Shown piece by piece: positions 17,398 through 26,486 of a stretch of DNA of 64,000 bases. The DNA lies in assembly GCA_013214355.1 (NCBI GenBank), contig JABSSL010000093.1, forward strand, positions 1-64,000. Reading direction: 5' to 3'. The notes beneath the pieces were generated by a model. That model searched no databases, was not told where the DNA came from, and saw only the letters and a list, made by a program, of their open reading frames with translations. The translations under genes and the position numbers were made by a program. The stretch comes from Saprospiraceae bacterium (GTDB lineage Bacteria > Bacteroidota > Bacteroidia > Chitinophagales > Saprospiraceae). Position 1 is the stretch's first letter. Every line of letters starts with the position of its first letter.

Positions 17398-18306
17398 ATG
17401 CAGCCAGTTTGGGGAATAGACCTGGGCGGTACCAAAATTGAAGGAGTCATTTTAAAAGATAGCGAGAGCGTGGAAGTGCTACATCGACTTCGGGAACCCA
17501 CCCAAAGAGAAAAAGGATACGATCACATTATTAATCAGGTTCAGTTGGTTATCAACCGATTGTCAGCGGCCTCAGGAATGAAACCTGAGCGGATCGGCAT
17601 AGGCACGCCCGGTACTATTAGTCCACGAACTGGCTTGATGAAGAACAGCAATACAACCTGTTTAAATGACCGACCATTCAGAGCGGACATCGAACGACAA
17701 TTGGGGATCCCGGTCAAAATGGCCAATGATGCCAACTGCTTTGCTGTTGCGGAAGCCAACCTAGGTGCCGTTCGAGACCATGTTCCTGATGCACAACTGG
17801 TCTTTGGTGTGATCTTGGGGACTGGCGTAGGAGGAGGGCTAGTGATCAATAAAAAGGTGTGGAATGGCGGCCAAGGTATCGGAGGCGAATGGGGGCATAC
17901 CTTCCTCGATGAATCGGGAGGCCCGTGCTATTGTGGAGATGTGGGTTGTACAGAAATGATTATCGCAGGACCCGCATTAGAAAGGTATTATGAAAAAATC
18001 AGTGGCAATCGTCTATCCTTAAAAGAAATAACAGCGCGGCATATGGCTCAAAATGATCCGCATGCCACGGAAACCATGGAACGATTACTACATTTCTTCG
18101 CTAAAGGAATATCTAATGTCATTAACATTCTCGATCCAGATGCGATCGTATTAGGCGGGGGAGTCGGAAATATTGATTTGTTATATACAGAAGGCGTAAA
18201 ACGGATCGAACCCTTTATCTTCAACAAGACCGTAGAGACGCCTTTTCTCAAGCCTAAATTAGGCGATAGTGCAGGGGTTTTTGGGGCGGCATTATTGGTG
18301 GCCTAG
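17398..18306 (+). CDS. ROK family sugar kinase
   Basis: Cytoplasmic ATP-dependent hexose kinase of the ROK family. The phosphate-binding loop GIDLGGTKIEG lies at residues 6-16, the catalytic Asp is in KMANDANCFA (MANDAN), and the ROK zinc-binding cluster is GGPCYCGDVGCTE with one further His upstream in GEWGHTFLDE. The 302-aa length and lack of an N-terminal winged helix make it an enzyme rather than a repressor. Glucose, fructose, GlcNAc or ManNAc are all known ROK substrates; the residue set readable here does not settle which. The start ATG follows the AT-rich gap shared with the divergent esterase. A dnaN promoter lies just after its stop. Confidence 0.88.
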   Translation: MQPVWGIDLGGTKIEGVILKDSESVEVLHRLREPTQREKGYDHIINQVQLVINRLSAASGMKPERIGIGTPGTISPRTGLMKNSNTTCLNDRPFRADIERQLGIPVKMANDANCFAVAEANLGAVRDHVPDAQLVFGVILGTGVGGGLVINKKVWNGGQGIGGEWGHTFLDESGGPCYCGDVGCTEMIIAGPALERYYEKISGNRLSLKEITARHMAQNDPHATETMERLLHFFAKGISNVINILDPDAIVLGGGVGNIDLLYTEGVKRIEPFIFNKTVETPFLKPKLGDSAGVFGAALLVA

Positions 18307-18334
18307 CATTATCCACATGATGTTAATTATTTGC

Positions 18335-18366
18335 TTGAAAAAAGTACGCAAGAAAATGTAGTTTTG
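18335..18366 (+). promoter_or_regulatory. dnaN promoter, Bacteroidota type
   Basis: TTG at 18335-18337 and TAGTTTTG at 18359-18366, separated by 21 nt, fit the Bacteroidota -33/-7 pattern. The predicted transcript start near 18373 gives dnaN a leader of about 66 nt. Confidence 0.55.
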
Positions 18367-18438
18367 CACCCTACAGATTGATCGATAGGCCTTTATTTGG
18401 TATTTTGCTTATAACATTCACGAAAACCAGGCACGAAT

Positions 18439-19554
18439 ATGAAATTCAGCGTTTCTTCTTCCGAATTGCTTAAACAATTACAAATTGTCGGAGGGGCCAT
18501 TGCCTCTAATCCAGTTTTGCCAATTTTGGAAGATTTTCTGTTTTCGATCAGCAATAACAAGCTAAGTATTGCTGCTACCGATTTAGAAACCTCTATCTCG
18601 ACTGAAATCGAGGTGATGTCGGATGCAGATGGATCGGTTGCTGTGCCTGCCAAGATTCTCTTAGAAACGTTGAAGGCATTGCCTCAACAACCCATTACCT
18701 TCTCTATTAATGATGAGAACTTTGGGATCGAGATTACTTCTGCTTATGGTAAATACCGGCTAGCAGGTGAAGACGGCAAAGACTTTCCTAAAATACCAGA
18801 GCCCGATTCTGTAGACACCATTAAGATTCAAGCGCCAGCCTTGACGCAAGGCATTACGAAGACGCTTTTTGCCACTTCGAATGATGAGCTTAGACCAGCC
18901 ATGACTGGGGTCTATTTCCAGATCGACTTCAATAAGCTAACCTTAGTTGCCACCGATGCACACAAACTAGTTAAATATACTTTTGCCGAAGTAACCAGCG
19001 AAGTTTCTACTTCTTTCATCGTTCCTAAAAAGGCATTGACACTACTTCGCTCTGCTTTACCAGCGGGCGATGAAGTGAATATTGCTTTCAATAAGGCCAA
19101 CGCCTTTTTTACTTTTGGGTCGACCAATCTTGTCTGTCGCTTGATCGACGCTAGATACCCTGATTACAATGCGGTAATCCCTGTGGATAACCCGAACACC
19201 TTGACGCTACAGCGTACAGATTTCCAAAACTCCCTCAAGCGTATTGCCATTTATGCCAACAAGACTACCAATCAAGTGATCCTCAATATCATGGATGGAA
19301 GTCTGACTATCTCTGCACAAGATCTGGACTTCTCCAATGAAGCGACAGAGCAATTGGCTTGCACTTTTGAGGGAGATCCATTAAATATCGGCTTTAACGC
19401 TAAATTCTTGATCGAAATGTTAGGCGTACTAGAGGCCGATGAAGTTAAAATCGAGTTGTCTAACCCAACCCGAGCGGGTATCTTACTTCCTACAGAGGAA
19501 CCCGACGGAGAGGAAATTCTTATGCTAGTGATGCCTGTAATGCTCAGTAACTAG
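18439..19554 (+). CDS. dnaN: DNA polymerase III subunit beta (sliding clamp)
   Basis: Replication processivity factor; two copies form the ring that tethers polymerase III to DNA. The three tandem clamp domains of about 120 residues each are recognisable: MKFSVSSSELLKQLQIVGGAIASNPVLPIL is the classic N-terminus, YGKYRLAGEDGKDFP ends domain I, the mid region LRPAMTGVYFQ and LVATDAHKLVKY opens domain II, and the C-terminus ends in a hydrophobic LVMPVMLSN, equivalent to the MPMRL-type tail that forms the peptide-binding cleft. Length 371 aa is typical. dnaA and recF are not next to it, which is common in Bacteroidota. It is preceded by its own promoter. Confidence 0.97.
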   Translation: MKFSVSSSELLKQLQIVGGAIASNPVLPILEDFLFSISNNKLSIAATDLETSISTEIEVMSDADGSVAVPAKILLETLKALPQQPITFSINDENFGIEITSAYGKYRLAGEDGKDFPKIPEPDSVDTIKIQAPALTQGITKTLFATSNDELRPAMTGVYFQIDFNKLTLVATDAHKLVKYTFAEVTSEVSTSFIVPKKALTLLRSALPAGDEVNIAFNKANAFFTFGSTNLVCRLIDARYPDYNAVIPVDNPNTLTLQRTDFQNSLKRIAIYANKTTNQVILNIMDGSLTISAQDLDFSNEATEQLACTFEGDPLNIGFNAKFLIEMLGVLEADEVKIELSNPTRAGILLPTEEPDGEEILMLVMPVMLSN

Positions 19555-19633
19555 TAAGGGACGCTCGGTAGATTGATTGCATTTATTTCGTGTTAGCAGT
19601 GCTCACTAATCACTGCACAGCCAATACTGCTCT

Positions 19634-20095
19634 ATGAGACACTTCCTAACAGTAGGCCTACTAGGTTGGATGCTCTTCTCCTGCCAAGATGATCCTAAAG
19701 GAGCAGATGCTTACTTATCGGAACCCTTACCTAACACGCCGGAGACTGTTATACAACAATATCAGGCTTTCATGGACAGTAACCGTTTTGAAAGGGCTGC
19801 TTTATTAAGTACACCAGAAGGTAGGGACATGCTAGGTATGCTAGCCCAAATCATGGCAGGAGACCCACCAGACTCCACCATTATTCATACTCAGATCCTT
19901 GACATGAACTGTACAACTGTAGCTGATACTGCACGTTGCCAATGTCAACTAAAAGATGAGTATGAAGAGTACCAATCCCTCTTTAAATTGGTCAAAATTG
20001 AAGGGCAATGGCTAGTGGATGTACCTGAAGAAGATGATGTAGAACTATCTGAGGAAGAATGGCAGGAGGAACAGTCCCCCTCAAACAATCAGTAG
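19634..20095 (+). CDS. Hypothetical lipoprotein
   Basis: Not recognised as a named family. The N-terminus is a lipoprotein signal with Cys17 after LLGWMLFS. The mature part (about 135 residues) has a helix-rich start (ETVIQQYQAFMDSNRFERAALLS) and a strand-rich second half with CTTVADTARCQCQLKDEYEEYQSLFKLVKIEGQWLV; this layout resembles the small SnoaL/DUF4878-like lipoproteins with a cone-shaped NTF2-like fold, but that is inference. The tail is very acidic (EEDDVELSEEEWQEEQ). Three cysteines lie close together near residues 97-108. The stop is 6 bp from the nadD start, so the two are almost certainly co-transcribed. Confidence 0.65.
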   Translation: MRHFLTVGLLGWMLFSCQDDPKGADAYLSEPLPNTPETVIQQYQAFMDSNRFERAALLSTPEGRDMLGMLAQIMAGDPPDSTIIHTQILDMNCTTVADTARCQCQLKDEYEEYQSLFKLVKIEGQWLVDVPEEDDVELSEEEWQEEQSPSNNQ

Positions 20096-20101
20096 TAGAC
20101 C

Positions 20102-20677
20102 ATGAAGAAAGTCGGTTTATTCTTTGGTTCCTTTAATCCGGTACATGTCGGACATATGATCATTGCTAACTTCATGGCCACGCAGACGGATTTGAAACAG
20201 GTTTGGATGGTCGTTTCTCCACAAAACCCATTAAAGGTGAAGGCGTCTTTGGCCTCAGATTATGATCGGCTTCATCTTGTACAACTGGCCATTGGCGACA
20301 ATACCAATCTTCTCGCTTCAAACATAGAATTTAAGCTACCGCAACCTTCCTATACCATCGATACCCTCATTTATCTGAAAGAAAAATTTCCGGACAGACA
20401 ATTTGTGCTAATCATGGGAGGGGATAACCTAGCCACCCTACACAAATGGAAGAACTACGAGCTGATATTACGTGATTACGAGATCTATGTCTATAAACGA
20501 CCAGACTATCCGCTAGGTGATTTGGCAGAACACCCAAGCGTAAAGATTTTCGAAGCACCACAAATGCACATTTCAGCCAGCTACATTAGAAACTGTATCA
20601 AAGAGGGGCATTCTATCCAATACTTGGTACCAGAAGCCGTGTATGAAAACCTCGAAAAAAGTAGGTTATACCGCTAA
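20102..20677 (+). CDS. nadD: Nicotinate-nucleotide adenylyltransferase
   Basis: Cytoplasmic enzyme of NAD biosynthesis that adenylates nicotinate mononucleotide. The nucleotidyltransferase signature GLFFGSFNPVHVGHM (residues 5-19, with the HxGH motif H15-H18) and the C-terminal ISASYIRNCI (equivalent to ISSTxIR) are present; the central IMGGDNLATLHKWKNYE block is typical of NadD. Length 191 aa is normal. It sits between a small lipoprotein gene (6 bp upstream) and a LytTR regulator gene (20 bp downstream), indicating a three-gene transcript. Confidence 0.95.
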   Translation: MKKVGLFFGSFNPVHVGHMIIANFMATQTDLKQVWMVVSPQNPLKVKASLASDYDRLHLVQLAIGDNTNLLASNIEFKLPQPSYTIDTLIYLKEKFPDRQFVLIMGGDNLATLHKWKNYELILRDYEIYVYKRPDYPLGDLAEHPSVKIFEAPQMHISASYIRNCIKEGHSIQYLVPEAVYENLEKSRLYR

Positions 20678-20697
20678 GGATTTCCAAATTGCACTAT

Positions 20698-21495
20698 ATG
20701 GCAAAGGTTAAGCCCAATTTTGCTGGTCCTAATAGCTATCTCCCTACGCTCTTGCTTATGGGACCTTGCCTTGGTGTAGCAGGGTATTTTATGGGGTCCG
20801 CTGAAAACATTGGTGAGGCCCTTGTGATTCACTCCGTCATAACGCTCTCTATTGGATATGGACTTCTATTCATCATCTTCAATAAACCCTGGTTACTATC
20901 CACAAGCTGGAGTAAATGGCAACAAACAGCAGGCTTGGCGGTACTATTCATTGTGGTAGGTGTTCTAGGAAGCGAAATTGAACAAGTCGTCAGAAAATTG
21001 CTTTTCGAACAAGGCCCCTATCAGTTTTTTCGACTGGATGGAGGTCATGTTTTCAACGCCATTCTCAGTCCCGTATTGGGGTTTACCTTCGACCGAGTCT
21101 TGGGTGAGATCGACGCCAAGCAAGAGCCTGCAGTAGTGCCTAAACCCAAGACGGTACTTCAGAAGATTCCCGTAAAGAAAGGGGAACACACCATATTTAT
21201 ACAGGTAGAAAATCTAGCATACATTGAGGCATCTGACATGTACGCTTACCTGCACCTCCGGGATGGTCAAAAACATCTATGTGATTATGCTTTGGGGTTT
21301 TTAGAGAATCGCTTACCCTCAACTTTTGCTCGGATTCATAGGAAATACATTGTCAATCAAAATCAGGTAGCTAAGATCGCTCCGCACCTGAAGGGTCGCT
21401 ATGAATTAACCTTAGCTGACAAGCAAAGTACCAAGCTAGTATCCAGCAATAGTTATACTCAGGTGATCAAAGCGATGATTAAAATCGTGGATTGA
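20698..21495 (+). CDS. Membrane-anchored LytTR-type DNA-binding regulator
   Basis: The N-terminal half has about four hydrophobic segments (around LPTLLLMGPCLGVAGYFMG, ALVIHSVITLSIGYGLLFII, TAGLAVLFIVVGVLG and the Phe-rich FNAILSPVLGFTF). The C-terminal ~100 residues are a LytTR domain: IFIQVENLAYIEASDMYAYLHLRDG, FLENRLPSTFARIHRKYIVN and LKGRYELTLADKQSTKLVSS. LytTR domains bind direct-repeat operators; membrane-anchored forms without a receiver domain are common in Bacteroidota and may respond directly to a membrane signal. The ATG at 20698 is chosen over a TTG at 20689. Probably the last gene of the lipoprotein-nadD run. Target genes unknown. Confidence 0.85.
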   Translation: MAKVKPNFAGPNSYLPTLLLMGPCLGVAGYFMGSAENIGEALVIHSVITLSIGYGLLFIIFNKPWLLSTSWSKWQQTAGLAVLFIVVGVLGSEIEQVVRKLLFEQGPYQFFRLDGGHVFNAILSPVLGFTFDRVLGEIDAKQEPAVVPKPKTVLQKIPVKKGEHTIFIQVENLAYIEASDMYAYLHLRDGQKHLCDYALGFLENRLPSTFARIHRKYIVNQNQVAKIAPHLKGRYELTLADKQSTKLVSSNSYTQVIKAMIKIVD

Positions 21496-21624
21496 GCGTA
21501 TATCTGAGCCATTTCTCACCTTTCTGGCTACCCATTTCACCTATTTATAGACCCCGTCCACCTATTTTCGATAGGATTCGGCTATTCCTGCCAATAGATT
21601 TGAAGCAAAAAACAAATCTACATT

Positions 21625-22257
21625 ATGCTTCATCAGATCAACATCTTGGCTCACATCATTGCTGGCAGCTTAGCACTAATCATTGGACTTATCCCCTTCT
21701 TCACCAAAAAAGGAAGTGATATCCACATTAAATACGGCCGCTACTTTTTGTACCTCATGGCGGCAACAATCTTCACCGCTACCCTTGGGGTACTTTTCTT
21801 TCGATCACGCCCTTTCTTGACCATTGTAACGCTACAGAGTGCCTACATGTCCTTTGCGGGTTATCGGGTGCTAAAAAATAAAACAAAGGGGCCTGAATGG
21901 TTAGATCTACTCGCAACCCTTTTCCTAGTGATTATGGCTGGTCGCTTTCTATTTTTAGTAGGTTCAAAGGGAGCTGTCTGGCATCAATCTGTTGTAGTCT
22001 ATCTCTTGGGATTTCTCTTTACCGTGGCTGCCTATGATTTGCTTCGTCATTTTAGACCTCAATTAGCTAAGTACTGGCTCTTGGAACACATATTTAAAAT
22101 GACTTCAGCCTATATCGCACTCTTTTCAGCCTTCGCGGGAACCGTCTTAGCAGCCTGGCAGCCTTACAGTCAGATTATCCCTTCCATCATGGGTACGATT
22201 TGGATCGTGAGTACGATCTGGTACTATTCTCGTCGTAGGGTTGTGTCGCAGGCTTAA
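21625..22257 (+). CDS. Multi-pass membrane protein, DUF2306-like
   Basis: Integral membrane protein with about six or seven helices over 210 residues (for example ILAHIIAGSLALIIGLIPFF, YFLYLMAATIFTATLGVLFF, LLATLFLVIMAGRFLFLVG, SVVVYLLGFLFTVAAYDLL, IALFSAFAGTVLAAW, IIPSIMGTIWIVSTIWYY). Conserved-looking histidines sit near membrane ends (H3, H10, H33), a pattern seen in DUF2306-type and cytochrome-b-like small membrane proteins; I cannot assign a function. The C-terminus is basic (YSRRRVV), predicting a cytoplasmic end. The stop codon abuts an inverted-repeat element. Confidence 0.7.
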   Translation: MLHQINILAHIIAGSLALIIGLIPFFTKKGSDIHIKYGRYFLYLMAATIFTATLGVLFFRSRPFLTIVTLQSAYMSFAGYRVLKNKTKGPEWLDLLATLFLVIMAGRFLFLVGSKGAVWHQSVVVYLLGFLFTVAAYDLLRHFRPQLAKYWLLEHIFKMTSAYIALFSAFAGTVLAAWQPYSQIIPSIMGTIWIVSTIWYYSRRRVVSQA

Positions 22258-22422
22258 TACTTTGTAACATAAATTTCTCTGGTTTCTGGCGGCATCTTTC
22301 TAGTAAGCCCTGCGTTGCTCGTCGGTCATGTAACTAAGGCTATAGGCTATATTCCTTCCTCAAGCCTTGGGCTTATTTAAAATCTGCTCCCCATAATTCC
22401 AAATAACTTATGTTACAAAGTA
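22258..22422. repeat. 165-bp element with terminal inverted repeats
   Basis: The ends are 15-bp perfect inverted repeats (tactttgtaacataa at 22258-22272 and its complement at 22408-22422), and nested inside are taagccc/gggctta and aaggct/agcctt pairs. There is no reading frame. It starts right at the stop codon of the membrane-protein gene. This is the shape of a MITE-like insertion or a large RNA hairpin; no second copy lies in the window. Confidence 0.6.
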
Positions 22423-22440
22423 CTTGATGAGATGATAAAG

Positions 22441-22491
22441 TAAAAAAGGCGTTGATGCGCCTGGATAAAATCCATTGCATCAACGCCTTTT
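22441..22491 (-). terminator. Intrinsic terminator of the thioredoxin lipoprotein gene
   Basis: A perfect 15-bp stem (22444-22458 with 22477-22491, core aaggcgttgatgc) and, on the minus strand, a run of six T residues after the stem. It lies about 30 bp after the stop codon of the minus-strand gene. Confidence 0.85.
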
Positions 22492-22523
22492 GGGGCTTGG
22501 AATAATCTGAGGTGCCAAAGGGC

Positions 22524-23102
22524 TTAGATACCGCCGCCATTTTGTTCGATCGTCTCTAGTTCTTTCAGAAAACGATCAGCCTCTTTAAATCCTTTACTTA
22601 TGGTAATTCGCTGAATACTTTCATTGAAGTAGACATAAGAAGGATAGCTCAATTTTCCATCCAACATTGCATAGGCTAAGGTGTGAATCGGACGGCGTCC
22701 CCCATCTACTAATTCAAAGTTCTTACCTTGGAAAGTAATTGGAGCCTCTTTTTCGGCATTAAACTTCACTGCGTAATAATGCTCGTTCATATAGTCGATT
22801 ACGGTTTGATCCGTAAAGGTTTTCTTATCCATGACTTTACACCAACCGCACCAGTCCGTATATACATCAATAAAAATCTTGCGCTGTTCCTTTTGATTGG
22901 CAGCTAAGGCCTCTTCAAAGGTCATCCACTTAATTCCGCCCTCCACATAGTGAGGATTTGTTTTGTTCACCACTTGCTGCCCAATTGCTGCCGGGGAAGA
23001 TTCATCTTGCGACTCGGCATTGTTGCTCTGAGAGTTACAGCTAGTGACTAACAAAGACATCAAAAGAAGCCAAGTGATGGTGGATGCGTTACGTAAATTC
23101 AT
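22524..23102 (-). CDS. Thioredoxin-fold lipoprotein (DUF255/thioredoxin_7-like)
   Basis: Periplasmic or outer-membrane-anchored thioredoxin-like protein. The signal peptide carries a lipobox with Cys22 (LLVTSC), followed by a Ser/Asn/Gln-rich linker. The redox motif is C85-G-W-C88 in YTDWCGWCKVMDKKTF, with the thioredoxin_7 style start WMTFEEALAANQKEQRKIFIDV just before it and a later cis-Pro-like segment LSYPSYVYF. Such proteins act as disulfide reductases or as chaperones for cysteine-containing exported proteins. It has its own terminator and is separated by 139 bp from the GH20 gene, whose transcription runs the same way. Confidence 0.85.
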   Translation of the reverse strand: MNLRNASTITWLLLMSLLVTSCNSQSNNAESQDESSPAAIGQQVVNKTNPHYVEGGIKWMTFEEALAANQKEQRKIFIDVYTDWCGWCKVMDKKTFTDQTVIDYMNEHYYAVKFNAEKEAPITFQGKNFELVDGGRRPIHTLAYAMLDGKLSYPSYVYFNESIQRITISKGFKEADRFLKELETIEQNGGGI

Positions 23103-23241
23103 GAGAAAAGCTTTTTAATTTGTTTAACAGGTTTGATGATCCAAAGTTGCTCCTTTTTATTTGATATGTCCGATTTATGACGGTTGGATTTATTGGTGGA
23201 AATTGGGTCTACAACCTGTTCTACACCCCATATTCCCCCTT

Positions 23242-25797
23242 TTAATCCAGTATATCACCGGGCTTTTTAACCGTCACTACTCGGCTTTTTCGTTTAGCCG
23301 TACGAGCTTCTATCTGCATATCCTGTGTAATGTCTATTGGCCCTTGGTATAGGGATCCATCAGTCAGATATAGATCTAGACCGGGGAAAGCGATGTTGGC
23401 TTTCAATTGCCCGTCTTCGACAATCGCACCCGGTAAAGGAAGTCGAAAATCAAATCCTCCAAATAGGTAATCTAAGCGCTTCAGTTCTTTTTGGCCCAAA
23501 ACATTAGCAAATTCATTCCAAGCTTGATCTAGTGCCGCAGCCCGCTGCTCATGATCCTCGATATTGCCCCAATCTGGCCTAGGAGACCAAGCCCGCTCCG
23601 CCAATCCCATCAATTTAGGTAGGAGATAATATTCAAGCATCGACGCTCCCTTCACGGTTTCACTCCAAAGCTCTCCTTGTATACCCCGAACATTTTGCGG
23701 TGCCTTTAAGGGAGCCATATCTTTGTAGTCTTCATCAAGATCGAACGGTTCTCCCAACGGATCATGGGTAGTGGATTTCAATACATCATAAGGCAGGATT
23801 TCATAGGCTTTACGTGTATCGATGAAGCCCCCCCAATAAAACCCAGGCTCTTCCGGATCTTTATCATAGGCTAAATCGAAGTACAAGTTAGTGACATTGC
23901 AAATCACAATTGGGTAACCTGCATTGGCAAGGCGATGCCCTAAGTCCTGATTACCCCATAAATTTTGCCATACATAGGGCAGAAAGTTAGCGTCCACAAA
24001 ATCAGGGTGGGCAATATAACTACCATCCTCCTGTTTTAGCATAGCAATTTCTTCCCATCCAGCAGTAACTAAACCTCTTTCTGACAGAATCTTATTAATG
24101 CGGCCAATAAAATAGGTAGATAGATCAGCTGGACTATTCAGGCTAGGGTCTTGCGCTATGAGTTCTTGACAGATAGGAGAATCCGTCCAGACACCCGATG
24201 GTACCTCATCCCCTCCAGTATGTATCGTCTTAAGCGGGACCTCTGCCTCCGAAAACATTTCGATCACATCATCAACGATGGTTTCATAGAATGAATACAC
24301 AGACTCCTTACAGACACAAACCACATTATCCGGATAGAACTGAACACTTTCGTATTTAGATTTATCTTCAAAATCAGTCAATAGATATTGTTCTGCTGCC
24401 TCTTTCTCGCCAGCCTCCATAAGTCTCCGGTAACGAGCCTCCATCGACTTAATAGCAGCTCGGGCATGGCCCGGTACATTCAATTCAGGAATGACCTCAA
24501 TGTGCCGATCGTGGGCCCATTTGATGATGTCTTTAAACTCCTCTCTGGTAATGAAGCCATTTCCGTGTGAATTGCGGTCATCTGGGTCTGGGCCGGATCC
24601 ATAGGCTGGTTGTAGAAACTCTGTCTCTGTAGTGGTATGTCCTCTTCTTGCTCCAACTGCGGTCAGTTCTGGTAACTCCTCAATAGCTAAACGCCATCCT
24701 TCATCATCGGTCAAATGCAAGTGCAACTTGTTGAGCTTATAAAACCCCATCACCTCAATCACCTTTTTCACGGTAGTCGGGCTATTAAAATTCCTAGCTA
24801 AATCTAGGTGCAATCCACGATATTCAAAACCGGGGGCATCCTCAATAGAAATTGCAGGAATCTCCAAGGCAGTACTTTTTTCTTCATAATTCGCCACCGG
24901 AACCAAGCCTAGTAAGGACTGAATGCCATAAAAAACACCTGCAGCATCCTGTCCGACCAAGTCAATTCGTTCTGGATCAACAAGCAACCGATAGCCCTCT
25001 GCTTTTCCTGTCGTTCCTAGATTTAGCTGTACTTGGCCATTTCCGGGGCCTTCCGCTAGCTGTATTTTTTTGTTGAAGTGCTGCTGCATGTAGTCCGAAA
25101 GGTAGTTAGCCTCCTTTTCAAGCTCCTTGGTATAGTTGACCAACACCTCTTCAGTCCAGGCAAAACCGCCAGGCTTACGTTGATAAGACTGGGGAGCAGG
25201 AATGATAGGGGCTATCTCTTCGGCAGCTAGTAAGCTTAGTCGCTGATTTTGTTCAAAGCGATTCCCAGCAGTAGGGATTGGCGTTTTATCACTAGTGAAT
25301 CGGTTTATCTGATCTGCTTTCGTGAACGGAAGAACTTCATAATTGGATACTTTGACAATTTCGGTCTCCCCTCCGACTTCCTCATAAGCAAAATATAGTC
25401 CCATTGGCGCGTCGACTTCCTTAATGGCCCAAGCATCAAGATCCCAAGTAATCTCGAGGCTTTCACCAGCGGGGATATTGAATTCAGTTGAGGGACTCAG
25501 CCGATAGAAGTCCCCTTTTAATAACTCCACCACCGCAGGGCCCTGGGTAGTACCTGCTCTCACCTTTCGATTGGTTTGATTGTAATAAAGCCCCCAATTG
25601 GTAGCTGCAAAGGCCTTGTAGCTATTATTGGTAAGGGTGAATTTTGATCTATAAACAGCTTCTTCTCCAATTTGATTACTGACTAATTGCCACTGGATGG
25701 AAAGCTCCTCAAGTTGTTGTCCTACATTCATCTCTTTTTCTGAAGTACAGGCAAAGCTGCAGGAAAGTATTAACAAGACAAAAAATAGTCTTTGCAT
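23242..25797 (-). CDS. Beta-N-acetylhexosaminidase, GH20 family lipoprotein
   Basis: Exo-enzyme releasing terminal GlcNAc/GalNAc from chitin fragments, glycoproteins or peptidoglycan pieces. Lipoprotein signal with Cys17 (LILSCSFAC). Domain order: N-terminal chitobiase-like carbohydrate-binding region (about 30-190), GH20b domain (about 195-330), then the catalytic TIM barrel starting at FEYRGLHLDLARNF. The catalytic Asp-Glu pair is in HTGGDEVPSGVW, about residues 529-530, and the barrel ends with LMGLAERAWSP near 720. A short C-terminal beta domain follows (LYLTDGSLYQGP), as in chitobiases. At 851 aa it is a full-length chitobiase-type enzyme. Surface exposure as a lipoprotein would suit scavenging of amino sugars, which could feed the GlmS/MurA branch encoded elsewhere in the window (inference). 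Confidence 0.93.
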   Translation of the reverse strand: MQRLFFVLLILSCSFACTSEKEMNVGQQLEELSIQWQLVSNQIGEEAVYRSKFTLTNNSYKAFAATNWGLYYNQTNRKVRAGTTQGPAVVELLKGDFYRLSPSTEFNIPAGESLEITWDLDAWAIKEVDAPMGLYFAYEEVGGETEIVKVSNYEVLPFTKADQINRFTSDKTPIPTAGNRFEQNQRLSLLAAEEIAPIIPAPQSYQRKPGGFAWTEEVLVNYTKELEKEANYLSDYMQQHFNKKIQLAEGPGNGQVQLNLGTTGKAEGYRLLVDPERIDLVGQDAAGVFYGIQSLLGLVPVANYEEKSTALEIPAISIEDAPGFEYRGLHLDLARNFNSPTTVKKVIEVMGFYKLNKLHLHLTDDEGWRLAIEELPELTAVGARRGHTTTETEFLQPAYGSGPDPDDRNSHGNGFITREEFKDIIKWAHDRHIEVIPELNVPGHARAAIKSMEARYRRLMEAGEKEAAEQYLLTDFEDKSKYESVQFYPDNVVCVCKESVYSFYETIVDDVIEMFSEAEVPLKTIHTGGDEVPSGVWTDSPICQELIAQDPSLNSPADLSTYFIGRINKILSERGLVTAGWEEIAMLKQEDGSYIAHPDFVDANFLPYVWQNLWGNQDLGHRLANAGYPIVICNVTNLYFDLAYDKDPEEPGFYWGGFIDTRKAYEILPYDVLKSTTHDPLGEPFDLDEDYKDMAPLKAPQNVRGIQGELWSETVKGASMLEYYLLPKLMGLAERAWSPRPDWGNIEDHEQRAAALDQAWNEFANVLGQKELKRLDYLFGGFDFRLPLPGAIVEDGQLKANIAFPGLDLYLTDGSLYQGPIDITQDMQIEARTAKRKSRVVTVKKPGDILD

Positions 25798-25880
25798 GGA
25801 ATGATATGTTATTGGTTCTTCTAACGGAGGAAATTAGTAAAAATTTGGATCTTAAAAGGAGAAGTACGGAAAGGGCAATA

Positions 25881-25910
25881 GAAAACCCCTGCCTTACCAG
25901 AAGACAGGGG
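25881..25910 (-). terminator. Terminator left by the decayed SulP gene
   Basis: A 10-bp stem with one mismatch (cccctgcctt 25886-25895, aagacagggg 25901-25910) around a 5-nt loop; on the minus strand a ttttctatt tract follows. It sits just downstream of the SulP remnant and was presumably its terminator. Confidence 0.65.
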
Positions 25911-25926
25911 CGATATATGATCATTA

Positions 25927-26486
25927 TTAAACCAAAATAGTATCCAAAATAATGGTGGAGACTAGACTAAGCGTCTTAAGGATATTAGCCTTATGCAAGA
26001 AGGTTACATCTTCTGCTAATTCAAGACGAATAGCTTCTCCAGCTTTGTATTCAGATTCTTTGAACAAATATGGACGCTTATAGTTGTTGTATAACACAAA
26101 GAAAATTGCCACCATCAGTCCTAAACCGATACCAACCAAAAGATCCGTGAGAACGATACCAACAATTTACCTTAAAGGAATACTGCCAAAAGGAATATTT
26201 CGAAAGCACCTAAATCTTGGATTGCAGTTAGAACGATGACTGCCAAACCCGCAGCAGGCCCACTTACACCCAATTGAGAACCACTAAATACTCCAACAAC
26301 GATACCTGCAATAATACCTGAAAATAAAGGTGCTCCGGAAGCTAATGCAATTCCCAAACATAGAGGAACAGCTACCAGAAACACCACTATACTAGCGGGA
26401 ATATCCGATTTTAGGTGACTAAATAGTCCGTTTGTGTTTTGTGAACTCACCGGCGATACTGATTTTTTTGGAATAATAAATCCCAA
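25927..26486 (-). pseudogene. Decayed SulP-family permease (internally deleted and frameshifted)
   Basis: Two remnants align with the two ends of the intact permease encoded at 26897-28516. The upstream piece (26172-26486) matches its N-terminus ([40 protein letters not shown]) but lacks four residues of the IIGG segment and stops after LLAVFL. The downstream piece (25927-26139, homology extending to about 26165) matches the last membrane helix and start of the STAS domain (DLLVGIGLGLMV, LAEDVTFLHKANILK) in another frame, then ends early. Some 300 residues of the core are missing, so it cannot be functional. It lies head to head with the intact copy, suggesting an old inverted duplication or replacement. 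Confidence 0.88.

Noticed and set aside
21492-21719. 75-codon frame between the LytTR and DUF2306-like genes
   Set aside because: Aromatic, Pro-rich composition without homology; overlaps the start of the real membrane protein in another frame.
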